Assembly (NCBI RefSeq): GCF_014905175.1
Contig: NC_057788.1
Span: forward strand, 4,340,001 to 4,404,000
Direction of reading: 5' to 3'
Length of the DNA stretch: 64,000 nucleotides
DNA from: Aphidius gifuensis
Lineage: Eukaryota; Arthropoda; Insecta; Hymenoptera; Braconidae
The position numbers and the translations under genes are program-made. Shown here piece after piece: positions 1 to 11,365 of this stretch. The first letter of the stretch is position 1, and every line of letters starts with the position of its first letter. Under the pieces are notes generated by a model. That model made no database searches. It saw nothing but the letters and a program-made list of their open reading frames with translations, and was not told where the DNA came from.

Positions 1-227
1 GAAAAGATATCACTTTATGTTTTTTTTTTTTTTTATTGAATAAATTGTATTTATTCGGAAAAACCAACAGTAAATTAATTTATCATCATGATAATTTGAC
101 AGTATTGAATAAATTTGCTAATAAAAAAAAATAAGATATTTGAAAATTAAAATTTATTCAATTCAATACTGTTAAATTGACGTGATATCAAATGTATTTT
201 GAGTTTATTTCGTACATTGATTTGATA

Positions 228-3200
228 TTATGCAACACTAACACCAGCTGATTGTAAATAAGTTTTTAAATGAGTTGCATTTGGTTCTGGAATTTGTCCA
301 AGAAGTCCTGGAAGTTGTCCTGGTGGAAGTCTACCAAGACCTTGAGCTAAATGAAGACGTACATCACCAATAGCTAAAATAAAATAAATATATAAAAATT
401 AATTATTCATTTATTAAATGACAATTGACATTAAAAGTTTTAATAATCACCTGGAAGTGGATCAACTTTAGTACTTCTTGCACAAGCAAGCTGACTGTAT
501 GCTGCTTGATAACCAGCATTATCATCAACATCAGGTATGATTGCATCTTCTGGTAATGCTGTTTCATCACGTGGTAATTCGAAAAATTCTATAACAACAG
601 CCAAAAGTTTTGGATAATAATTATTATAAGGTGAGTCCATCATTTGTTGACAATCAATAAGTAAATTGGACATTCCAACAGCAGCAACTTTTCTCTCCAT
701 TTCACCAGATACTTTTTGTAAATCACTTATGATAACACGTTCAAGTACCATACCAAACATTTGTGGTTGTATTTGATCAATAATTGTTACTAATGTTGAT
801 GCACCATATTGAATAATATAATATGAAAAAAATACAATTAAACCTTTGACAAATTTTGTTGTTTTACTTGATGATAATCTTTGAAATAATAAAACAAATA
901 TTTGTTTCATAAATGGTTCAAGTACATTTGGTGGAAAACATTTAATAATTGCTTGAAGTAATAAAAATCCTTCTTGATCATTGGCTTTTGATGCAATAAG
1001 TTTTTGAAATACTCCAAGTAAACCACTTGTTTTATCTTGTTGAATAACTTGATGTGATCCACGACTAATAAATGCTTGTAACAGACGATTTAATGGATGA
1101 ATATTACCTTGTCTTTCAAATAATACTGGTGATAAAAGACATGGAAATAATGCCATATATGGCTCAGGAACATTTGGTGATGTATGAAGTTCTAGCAGCA
1201 TTGCAAGTATTTGAAAAACATATGGAATAAATTCTTGTACATCTGATTGTAATATACCTTGAAATATTGGAAATAATACTTGTTCAAATGATGCAACAGC
1301 TTCTGGATTTGTTTTACATACAATTTTAATTGATAAACTTAATGTTTCAAATAAATAATGATTAAAGTTTGGTCTTGATGGATTACGTGCAACAATACTA
1401 AGTTTATCTGTTAATTTTGTTAATAGAGTACCTAAAAATGGTACAACATTTTCATTTAAAATACCAAAACTTCTCATAATTGCTTTCATAATATAATCAT
1501 TTTCTTCTGAACCAGGTAATTCAAGTGATGAAAATAATCCATTTAATAAATTTGGTGCAACTGGTAATATTTCTTCACATTTAATATATGGACTATTGTC
1601 TGATCCTCTTAGAGCAAATATTTTTTCAATTGCACAAGCAGCATAACTATGAACAACAGCACTTGTTGATGATAAATGTCTAATCATATGTGGTAAACTA
1701 CCAACAACAATATCTCTTGGTAATACAGATCTAAATGTCATGATGAATTTAATAGCATCAGCTTTTAATACTGGAAATTCATTGACATCTGGTCTAGCAA
1801 GTTCTGGTTGTATATTTTGTAATGCAAATTCAGGCAATGGTACAAATTCATTACTTTGTGTAACACCATGTTTTTGTGTTTGTCCTCTACTTGCACTACT
1901 TGTTACTAAATAAATAACAGCATCTTTTTTTTTCCAATTACCAGCTGGATTTGCAGCATATTCATTTAATCTTTCATGTACATAAACACCAAATATTTCC
2001 ATGACTTTAGCACCAAAATATTTTGCCAATACTTTAACAAGATCACAAGCAGCACGACGTCTTGTATCAACATCACTACCTTCAATATCACGTCTAATAT
2101 ATTCCTCTGGATTATCTTCAAATAATTCATTATCAGCTTCACGAAATTCAATATTTGGTGTTATTATATTTGCACAAATATTACGTAATGTTTCTGGTTC
2201 AGCAAATAAAGATCTGTATTGTTCTCTATCAGCAATTGTTACAAGAAATTGCAATGAATTTGATACTAATGCATCGTATTTTGGTTGTTGACCAGTTGTA
2301 TTTAATAAATTCCAAATTGCCTCAAGAAATATTGGTACATATGTTTGAAATTCTTCATTATAATTTTGTGCATATAAAACAATATTATCACAAACTTGTG
2401 ATTTTAATTGTTCAATAACACCTGGTTCTTCATCATCAGATGTTTTTAATGCTGCAACATCAGCTGTTAATAATACATGAAATTTTGTCATCCAAGTTGT
2501 CATGTTATCTTCAAAAAATTCTGGTAAATCTTGACAATTTAATGAGTAAAAAACTTTACTAATTATTGTCAATGAATTATATATTATTTTTAAATGTTCA
2601 GCATTTCCTGAATGGGCTTGTGCAAGATCCATTGTAGCTAAAAATAAATCTGTCAATGGTTTGGCAAATTTGTCAAGTACAAATTTTATTTCAGTCCATA
2701 AATTTTGTGATTTAAACTCATAACGATAACGTTTAAATAATGAATGGGCAGTATGTAATACTCCATTTATCAAATGGAAATCACCAGTTGTAAATTTTTC
2801 CACCATTTGATCCAAAAGATCTGGCCACTTGTTTGGAAAATCATGTTTACCAATTATTGATACTGCATCAGACAATTGTTTTTGAATTGAATCTGGTGAA
2901 TGAAGCATCAAATTGACAATTAATTTTTTAATTGCATCACGATCCTGAGCATGGATACGATCAACTCCATCTTCATCCTATTTAAATAACAAAATTAAAA
3001 ATATATCAATACACATTTGACACTTTTAAAGTGTTGTTGTTGTTGTTGTTTATTTAAATCTAGACTTGATAATTGATTCATCAATTAATTTAAATTAATA
3101 CTCACAACTTTCCAATTACGTTTGATGTAATTCTTAAATGCAACAGCACCAGCAATTCTTATTGTCAAATCAATGTCTTGCTTCTCAACAAGATGTAACA

Positions 3201-3433
3201 ATAATGCAGCATAATTTTGATTAACTTCAATTGATTCCAAAAACTTTTCAGCTATTGATATTGAATATATTTGACATTAGTTTATTTATTTATTTATTTA
3301 TTTATTTATTTTAGCTATTTATTGATGATATTTATAGGTTAAACTTACCGGGTCTTCTAACATTTACGTCTGGTGACAATGTGTGCTGTAAATATTCACT
3401 AAGATTTAATAAATTGGCTCCTTGTAGCTCCAT
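228..3433 (-). CDS. CSE1L: Exportin-2 / CSE1 (importin-alpha re-export receptor)
   Basis: Exportin-2 returns importin-alpha from nucleus to cytoplasm with RanGTP; it is a HEAT-repeat karyopherin. There are four exons on the minus strand: 3433-3349, 3251-3106, 2977-451 and 373-228, giving 967 residues (human about 971). The start MELQGANLLNLSEYL matches the family N-terminus. Exon 3 begins DEDGVDRI and carries most of the solenoid, with family landmarks such as FPNKWPDLL, HSLFKRYRYEFKS, DLPEFFEDNM, EEYIRRDIEGSD and DTRRRAACDL. Exon 4 encodes the C-terminal tail ending SAGVSVA. All introns are short except the splits around exon 2. It is head-to-head with the orphan gene at 4159, and the 725-bp gap between them carries the first copy of the 35-bp shared promoter core. 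Identity is secure from long stretches of recognisable family sequence. Confidence 0.96.
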
Positions 3434-4158
3434 TATTTTATTTTATTGATTAATCAACTGGGTTTAATGATAAACTAATAGTTAATTTATTTTTGTATAA
3501 AAAAATATCATTCAAAAAGTTTTTAATAAATATAAAAAAAAGATGCTTGACACAATGAGTTGACCGTTGGATCAATTGGAGTTGCTTTTTTTTTTTTTTT
3601 CTCTTTATTTTACCGGCTTTTTTGGAGTTGTTGTCGTTTTTTTTTTTTTTTTTTTTTCTCGAATTGATAATTATATGATCTGATTTTTAACGAACGAATT
3701 TTTTTATAAAGGTGCCTTTTTACTGACGTGATCTCAGCTGCAAGTCTACTTTACCAACATTACATTTGAATTTTTGATAGAAGGTTTATTTAGAAATTAG
3801 AATTGTTTAGAATTTTCTCAAATTGTCAATAAAAATTAGATAAAAAGATATTATTATTATTTTCCATTTGATGATTTACGTATTTATTTATGTACACTAG
3901 ATTAATGATTATTTTTTAAAAATTTATTATTAAAAATTTTTTTTAACAGAAAAAAATTTGGAATAAAAAAAAAAAAGTGTGTATACAAGGGATGCAAGGG
4001 TTCCCAATCAAAACAAAAACACCAGTTAATTGGTGAATGTGGGTGAATGTGTTTTTACACAAAGAGAATCGTGTAAACACGTGTGTAAAAAAATTAATAA
4101 CCAAATTAAAAAAAATTAGTTTTTTGTTGTAGTTATTAATAAAAGGAAATTAAATAAA
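3434..4158. promoter_or_regulatory. Divergent promoter region CSE1 / orphan gene
   Basis: This is the AT-rich gap between two divergent start codons. It contains several long T runs and, at 3711-3745, the first of three copies of a 35-bp element holding TGACGTGA (CRE/ATF-like) and an E-box CAGCTG. The stretch at about 3470-3571 (ending near GAGTTGACCGTTGG) is also similar to sequence upstream of the other two copies. About 140 bp separate this part from the core here, whereas the spacing is only tens of bases at the other two copies. Confidence 0.55.
3711..3745. repeat. 35-bp promoter core, copy 1
   Basis: It differs from copies 2 and 3 at a single base (GGTGCC against GGTGCA at its start). 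It ends with TGATCTCAGCTGCAAGT. It lies between the CSE1 and orphan-gene start codons. Confidence 0.85.
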
Positions 4159-5624
4159 ATGTCAAAAATAATAACATTAGATAATCGTGAAAAATATAAT
4201 AAAATATTTTCTGATACTGTTAATATTTGTCTTGAAACATTAAGTAAAGATCATTGTTATCATGTCAGTAGATTGGGTTGTGGTGAATTAATTTCACCTT
4301 TAGTTGCTCGATTGAGTATCAAATTATCAGGATATTTAAAAGAAATTATTAACGAGATTGAAATGGAATCATGTGATCAACCAGTTATTAAAATTGATGA
4401 AGATGGAAGCGTTGAATTTAATGATGTCAATGATTTACGTAGACAGCTTAATCCTTTGTTAAATGTAACAATGAAAAAAGGTCAAGCTCAGCAAAATATT
4501 GAAGCATCAACAAATGGTAATAATAAACAATGAAAAACATCAGTAAGTCAAGATATTAATTACAAATTTAATTATTTTTTTTAATCTAGTGCACAAAGAT
4601 CCAAATAATTATGTTGACAACAACAAAGCTGGAGGACAATCTAGATCATCAACAAATAAAATTAATTCAGTAGAGGCAATAAAAAACAAAGACTCGGTTT
4701 CAATAGAACTAATAAAAAAAAAGACTTGTCCAAAAGCAATACCATTAAAAAACATCTGTCAAAGTTCAAATACAATTAATGTTGATAAAGGTAATGTTTT
4801 TTTTGTTTATCAATTATTATTTTTTTTAATAAAAGTAATTAGTTTTTATATTTTTTTAATGTTTATTACAGCTGATGATAATAAAGTCTTGAAAAGAGTT
4901 AGTGTAATCTCTTCAAGTAATGGTGTTAAACATACGCCATTGCATCAACAAAGCTCTTTAAAATGCACCAGTGGACAGTCTGAAATGACTCAAATTATTA
5001 ACATGTGTAGTTCTGATGATGATGATGATGAAATAACTAAGAAAAGAAATAATAGCATGACAAAAAATCATGGACAATCAGGCAGTGAGTAAAATTTTGA
5101 TTCAACTCATCATTTAAATTTAGTTTTATGAATTTACAAAATTTAAAGAAAAACATCTTTATTGTTGTACCAAAATTAATTTTAAAAAAATATTTAATTT
5201 TTCAGATAAATTTAAAAAATTTAGACCCAATGACAATGATGATAGCACAGTGAAAATTGATGATTCAATAAAAAACAAACTCAAAAAAGCTGCAATATAT
5301 AATTCAAGCTTAACATACAAAAAATTATTAAAAGCTAAAAAAAAATTAAAAATAAACGGTAATAAAACATCTAAATATTTAATACAGGAAAAAAATAATA
5401 TTGATAAGATAAATAATTGGGTTTATGCAAGATGTGTTGAATATAAAAATAAAAATTTAAGAATAACTGATGATCGATTGAATCAATTATCATTAAAAGC
5501 TGCAGATAAATTTTGGCCAGTTGATGATCGCTTTCGTTTACCAATTTGGAGAAAACAATTTTGCGAAAAATATAATATAACTGGTAAACCATCAGATCGC
5601 GTAATAAGCTATTTTTGTAAATGA
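4159..5624 (+). CDS. Orphan basic protein, four exons
   Basis: I do not recognise this gene. Exons 4159-4516, 4590-4790, 4872-5084 and 5206-5624 splice in frame (all introns phase 1, GT-AG) to 396 residues. Residues 1-119 form a compact, probably folded part (helical-looking, with CYHVSRLGCGELISPL). The middle (about 120-257) is Ser/Asn/Lys-rich and looks disordered, with KKK clusters and a DDDDDE run near residue 238. The last 140 residues are strongly basic and end with a denser motif, DKFWPVDDRFRLPIWRKQF then KYNITGKPSDRVISYF. There is no signal peptide or membrane segment; a nuclear location is plausible from the Lys clusters but not shown. An in-frame TGA at 4531 is removed by the first splice. 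A degenerate copy of its last 26 codons lies at 8372-8461. The short introns, closed frames and that copied tail support a real gene. Confidence 0.7.
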
Positions 5625-6129
5625 TTTTATTAATTTTTTTGTTCTAGAGAAAAAAATTATTATTTTGAATAAAAAATTGCTTTTTTTTAATAGTATTCAT
5701 CATTGACAATTAATTAATTACTTAAGTGATAAAATATATTGACAATATTCTGTTGCCATGTTTTGTAATAAAAACTGAATTAATAGTTAATTTATTTTTG
5801 TATCAAAAAATATCATTCAAAAAATTTTTAATAAATATATAGATAAAATATAAAAAAAAAAAAAAACATGCTTGACAATGAGTTAACCGTTGAAAGGTGA
5901 AGGCAGGTGAAGGTGCATTTTTACTGACGTGATCTCAGCTGCAAGTGCACACATCTCAACAGTCAACACCTGTTGTTATTTGTAACTTGTTAGTGTTCTA
6001 TTGAGTTTGTGTTCTTCCATGTGTCTCTACAACGTTGTCTAACACAGTCTAGGAAATAAATTTTTATATATTATTTAAACAATTAGTATTAATTACTGTT
6101 TATATTGTTTGACAAAACAAAATAAAAAA
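5625..6129 (+). promoter_or_regulatory. Promoter and leader of p32-like gene A, with 35-bp core copy 2
   Basis: This is the 3' flank of the orphan gene followed by the promoter and 5' leader of the next gene. The 35-bp core is at 5912-5946. From about 5990 to the ATG the sequence is nearly identical to 8740-8881 upstream of the paralogue, which fits a duplicated transcription start and 5' UTR. Confidence 0.65.
5912..5946. repeat. 35-bp promoter core, copy 2
   Basis: It is identical to copy 3 at 8668-8702 and one base different from copy 1. It lies about 184 bp before the ATG of p32-like gene A. Confidence 0.9.
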
Positions 6130-8163
6130 ATGAACGCAATTGTAAAAAATGCATTGCGTGTTGGCACAGCAAATAAGTCAACAAAATATCTGGGATCCAT
6201 GTGGAACGTGGGTAACTATCGTAAAGACAGTTCTAAATATTCAACTACATCAAATAAATTAAATAATGCTTGTAAATATGAATCTGGAAAATCACAAGTT
6301 ACTCAAGGTAACAATTAATATTATTTTAATTAATTTTTTAATTCATGAACTTGATCTTTTTCTTGGCTCTGTTTGGCTCTAAAAATATACCATTCGTAGT
6401 TAGATATTTAAAAAAAATATCATCAAGTAGGTATTGTATATTTTATATTTAAAAACAATTTTTTAATTTTTATTATTTATTATTTTTATAAAGTTAAAAA
6501 AGAATTGTCTAAGCATTGGAATGTCTTAAATGCTGCTGTTAACAAAATACTTTCAACAAATACAGCTGATGCAACACTGACTGAAAGTTTACAAAATGAA
6601 ACCCTAAAAGTTGGTGACTTTGATGTATCAATAATTAATCGTGGTAAATTTACATTAAAAACACAGAAAAACAACGAAACGTGAGTCAAATTCCAATTAA
6701 TTATTTTCAACTGTCTTTCAGATAATTAAAATTATTTAATTATCTTATTTATTATGTTTTATTTAGTAAAAAAATTCTCTATATTTATATATTTATTGAA
6801 CTGTTTATAAAAAAATATACATTATTATTTATTAATATTATTATTTTATAGTTTTATTTTGCCTCCAGCAGTTGTCATTAAGCATGAAGATGAAATGATT
6901 AAAAATTTACAGAATGAAACTGCTGCTGGAAAAAAAGAAACATTAACATCAAAAGTTGGCAAATTTAATGTATCACTTGATAATGGCAAACTAATATTAA
7001 AAATAGAAGAGAATGATGAAACGTAAGTCGAATATTAATTAATTTTTTTATTGGTAAAAATATTTAATTAATGTATTTGTTATGAATTTTTAATTAAGTA
7101 AAAAAAAATTGTCTTATTATTCATAGTTATTAATAAATAATAATAATTTCTTTTTTTCATTTTACAGTTTTACTTTTAATCACAAACTTGAAATTAAAGT
7201 TTACAAAAAGTTGACTGACAATAAGTGTTTTAAGAATAAAAAAATTGCTACTGAAGATGAAGCCATAGAAAAAAGCTTAAAACTTCCAGTAAACAGTAAT
7301 TATGCTGCATCAGTTGATCAAACTAAATTAACATTAAAAACACAAGAATATAATACCATGTAAGTTGAATATTCATTATTATTTTATTTTTATTAATATT
7401 GAACTAATTGTTTTTGTTTATTAAAATTATTTAACTATAAGTGTTAATTATTCATTTATATTATTATTATTATTATTATCATGTTACAGTATGCTCGAAT
7501 GGCTCCAAGAACCTGACTGTAATCTTGTATATTCCAAACAATTGGCTAAAAATGGAATTGGTGGCAATGAAGAAACAAATCGATTTCTTCAAATAATGGG
7601 TCATCATCATGTGTTAGTTGAAGGAGGTCGAGTAACTGTAAAACATAAAAAAAGTGATGAAATGTAAGTTAAATATTAATCAATAATTTGAATCAATTTT
7701 TTGTTTATTAAAATTACTTAATCAAATGAAAAATATTGAAAATATACATTGATTATTATATTATTTTTATTTTACAGTTTCGTTTTCGATCACACAGTTG
7801 ACTTCAAGTCTTGCGAAGATCTAGCTAAAAATCTAACAAATAAAATTGCTACTGAAGAAGAATTCGAAAAAATAACATCAACAATTGGTGAATTTGAAGT
7901 AGTACTTGAGAGCGGTGAGATAACATTAAAAACACAAGACACGGATGAAACGTAAGTTGATAATTCATCAATAAATTTGAATATTTTTCTTTTATTATTA
8001 TTTAAATATTTGAAATAATACATGATTTTTAATAATATTATTTTGATTTTACAGTATTGTTTTGAAATGTGCAGTCCACCTGATAGTTGACGTAAATGGT
8101 ATAGAACCAATTATTAATATTACTCGGTATTTAAAAACTGCCTTTATTAATCATCCACATTAA
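6130..8163 (+). CDS. p32/C1QBP-like multi-module protein A
   Basis: Seven exons: 6130-6307, 6494-6680, 6852-7022, 7168-7359, 7490-7663, 7778-7951 and 8055-8163, giving 394 residues. Exon 1 (MNAIVKNALRVGTANKSTKY...) is rich in K/R/S/T and poor in acids, like a mitochondrial presequence. Exons 2-6 each encode one module of about 57-64 residues, and every intron after exon 2 is phase 2 at the same place (...DET|F...). The module pattern is a helix-like part, then G-x-F-x-V-x-L-x-x-G-x-x-x-LK, then DE(T/M). Exon 6 begins FVFDHTVD, like the FNVNHTVD segment of p32 (MAM33 family), and GxFEVxxxxGxxTLK resembles the strand pair before it. Exon 7 is a short end piece. p32 itself is a mitochondrial matrix protein; the function of this array is unknown. 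The family assignment is by eye only. ATG 6130 is preferred over an upstream TTG. Confidence 0.7.
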
Positions 8164-8371
8164 TAATAAACAATAATATAAATTATTGTTTTAAATATTA
8201 TTTGATTAATATAAACATTTTTACCAATAAATAATTGATAAATTTATGTACATATTTGTAAAAATAACAAAAAGTATATGCAGATGTTTAGAAAAATTAA
8301 TAATTTATTTTAAAACTACATATATATTATAAGTATTGAATAATAAAGGTTTAATAATAAAAATAAAATCA

Positions 8372-8461
8372 ATGAGTGAAATTTGGAGAGGACAATTTTA
8401 CAAAAAATATAATATAACTGGTAAACCATCAGATCGCACAATGAGATATTTTCGTAAATAA
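8372..8461 (+). pseudogene. Copied C-terminal fragment of the orphan gene
   Basis: A 29-codon open stretch, ATG 8372 to TAA 8461, reads MSEIWRGQFYKKYNITGKPS and on to the stop. It matches the last 26 codons of the orphan gene (5546-5624) with about seven substitutions, and similarity continues into the 3' flank (TTGTTCTA...ATTATTATT...AATTGCTTT). Nothing equivalent to the upstream exons is present, so it is most simply a truncated by-product of the tandem duplication. The preserved frame leaves open that it is translated. Confidence 0.75.
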
Positions 8462-8667
8462 ATTTATTAAATTTTTTGTTCTAAATAAAAAAATTATTAT
8501 TTAAAATTAAAAATTGCTTTGTTTTTAATAATATTTATCATTGTGAATTTATTAATTAATTTTTCTTAATGTTAATAAATAAATTAAAAATGTTTTTTAA
8601 TAAATATATAGATAAAATATTAAAAAAAAAGATGCTTGAACAATGAGTTAACCGTTTGGAAGGTGAA

Positions 8668-8702
8668 GGTGCATTTTTACTGACGTGATCTCAGCTGCAA
8701 GT
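8668..8702. repeat. 35-bp promoter core, copy 3
   Basis: It is identical to copy 2. It lies 180 bp before the ATG of p32-like gene B and is preceded, as in copy 2, by GAGTTAACCGTT and a GGTGAAGGT run. Confidence 0.9.
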
Positions 8703-8881
8703 CACTTTATCACACCTACAAGGTAATCTGTTGTTACTTGTTAATGTTCTTTTAATTTTTGTGTTCTCCCATGTGTTTCTACAACGTTGTCTAGCACAGT
8801 CTAGAAAATAAAATTTTATATATTATTTAAACAATTAGTGTTAATTACTGTTTATATTGTTTGACAAAACAAAATAAAAAA

Positions 8882-11133
8882 ATGAACGCAATTGTTAAAA
8901 ATGCATTGCGTGTTAGCACAGCAAATAAGTCAACAAAATATCTGGGATTCATGTGGAACGTGGGTAATTATCGTAATGACAGTTCTAAATATTCAACTAC
9001 ATCAAATAAATTAAATAATGCTTGTAATTATGAATCTGGAAAATCACAAGTTACTCAAGGTAACAATTAATATTATTTTAATTAATTTTTTTATTCATGA
9101 AATTTATCTTTTTCTTGGCTTTGTTTGGCTCAAAACATATACCACGTGTGTTTTCCTTGACGTCAAGTATTATTTATTAGATAGCCCACTTTTTGCTTTG
9201 TCATTTTATTGTGGATAAATTTAGAAAATATTGCTTTCAATTGATAATTTTTTAAGCTCTTTCATTTTTAATATTCGTAATTATTATTTTTAAAAAAATA
9301 TCATCAAGTAGGTATTGTACCTATATTTTATATTTGAAATAATATTTTTTCAATTGTTATTATTTGTTATTTTTATAAAGCTGAAAAAGGGTTGTCTAAG
9401 TATTGGAAAGTCTTAAATGCTGCTGTTAACAAAACATTTTCAACAAATACAGCTGATGGAACATATTTAGTTGAAAGTTTACAAAATGAAATTCCTTCTA
9501 ATGATGAAAAAGGATTAGCCCTAAAAGTTGGTAACTTTGATGTATCAGTTAATCGTGGTAAATTTACATTAAAAACCCAGGAAAACGATGAAATGTAAGT
9601 CGAATTCCAATTAATTATTTTCAACTATCTTTTGAATAACTAAAATTATTTAATTATCTAATTTATTATGTTTTATTTAGTAAAAAAATTCTCTATTTAT
9701 TGAACTGTTTATAAAAAAAATATACATTATTAATTAACAGTTATTATTTATTAATATTATTATTTTACAGTTTTATTTTGCCTCTAGCAGTTGCCATTAA
9801 ACATGAAGATGAATTGATTAAAAATTTACAGAATGAATCTGGTGCTGGAGAAAAAGAAACATTGACATCAAAAGTTGGCAAATTTAATGTATCACTTGAT
9901 AGTGGCAAATTAATATTAAAAATAGAAGAGAATGATGAAACGTAAGTCGAATATTAATCAATTTTTTTGTTGGTGAAAATATTTAACTAGTGTATTTGTT
10001 ATGAATTTTTAATTGAGTAAAATTGTCTTATGGTTAGTTTCGATTAATTATTCATAGTTATTAATGAAAATATTTTTTTTTTCTCATTTTACAGTTTTAT
10101 TTTCAATCACAAAATTGGCATTAAAGTTTACAAAAAATCGACTGACAATTTACAGAATAAAATTGCTACTGAAGATGAAGCCATAGAAAAAAGCTTAAAA
10201 CTTCCAGTAAACAGTAATTATGTTGCATCAGTTGATCAAACTAAATTAACATTAAAAACACAAGGTTCTGATAAAACGTGAGTTAATATCAATGATTAAT
10301 ATTGAATCAATTGTTTTTTTTCAAACAAAATTATTTAAATATGAGTATTAATTATTTATTTATATTATTATCTTACAGTTTACTTTATAAACCTCATTGT
10401 AACTACATATCGTCCGAACAATGGGCTGAAAATGGAGTTGGTGCCAAAGAAAAAACAAATGAACCCCTTCAAATAATTGGTCATCATCATGTGTTAGTTG
10501 AAGGAGGTCAAGTAACTGTAAAAACTAAAAAAAGTGATGAAGTGTAAGTTTAATAATAATCGATAATTTTTAATTGACCTTATGAGTGTTTTCACTATTT
10601 ATTTATATATTTTATAAACTGTTGATGAAAAATATACATCATTGATTATTTTATTTTTATTTTACAGTTTCGTTTTCGATCACACAGTTGATATTGAGTC
10701 TTGCAAAGAATTGGCTAAAAATTTAACAAATAAAATTGCTGCTGAAAAAAAAGATGAAAAAATATCATCAAAAATTGGTAAATTTGAAGCAGTACTTGAG
10801 AGCGGTGAGACATCATTAAAAACCCAAGATGATGATGAAACGTAAGTTGATGATGAATCAATAATTTTTAGTATTTTTCGTTTATCATTATTTAAATTAT
10901 TAAAATATCTTTATTATTAATACTCTATTAAATGAAAAATATTGAATTCTATTTATTTTAAGTTTCAATTTATTATTTATATCTCTTTATAAAAAATAAT
11001 AATATTATTTTAATTTTACAGTATTGTTTTGAAATATGCAGTCCACCTGATAGTTGACATAGATGGTACAGAACCAATCATAAATATTACTCGGTACTTA
11101 AGAGCTGCCATTATTAATTATCCGGATGAATAA
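8882..11133 (+). CDS. p32/C1QBP-like multi-module protein B
   Basis: This is a tandem paralogue of the gene at 6130-8163 with the same seven-exon plan: 8882-9059, 9381-9594, 9771-9941, 10095-10277, 10379-10543, 10668-10841 and 11022-11133, 398 residues. Exon 1 differs from A at only a few codons. Exon 2 carries nine more residues (IPSNDEKGL region), so VESLQNEI..., GNFDVS and TLKTQENDEM form a full module that resembles p32 (VEFL-EEI, GFEV, TLTK-DE) better than A does. Exon 5 has diverged most between the paralogues at its start. Modules in exons 3-6 have symmetric phase 2-2 boundaries and lengths of 171, 183, 165 and 174 nt, all multiples of three. Intron 1 is 321 bp against 186 bp in A. Both copies have fully open frames, so both are probably functional. 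Confidence 0.7.
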
Positions 11134-11365
11134 TAAAAATTTTATAATTTAATAAAATATCTATAATAAATTATAAAATATTTATAATAAATTAATATAT
11201 AATTATAATGAAAAAAATAAGTGTATTAAATATTATTCGATTAATGAAAATTCTTACCTATAAACAATTAATAAATTAATAAAAATAAAAATAAAACTAA
11301 TAATTTTAAAACGTTTTTTTATTGATTAAAAAAAAATATTGTGTACAATAATATTATGAATAATT

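Larger units (their letters stand above)
8164..8881 (+). promoter_or_regulatory. Inter-paralogue spacer: copied orphan-gene tail, 35-bp core copy 3, leader
   Basis: This is the 3' UTR of paralogue A, then a copied tail of the orphan gene (8372-8461) with its 3' flank, then promoter core copy 3 (8668-8702) and a 5' leader almost identical to that of paralogue A. The order matches 5546-6129, so this is the left part of a tandem duplication unit of about 2.75 kb. Confidence 0.7.

Noticed and set aside
2001..2418. Plus-strand ORFs opposite CSE1
   Set aside because: They are antisense shadows of a clearly conserved coding exon with no family resemblance of their own.
6109..6132. Upstream TTG start for p32-like gene A (and 8861 for B)
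   Set aside because: Non-ATG; the ATG at 6130 (8882) is shared by both copies and gives a plausible targeting sequence.
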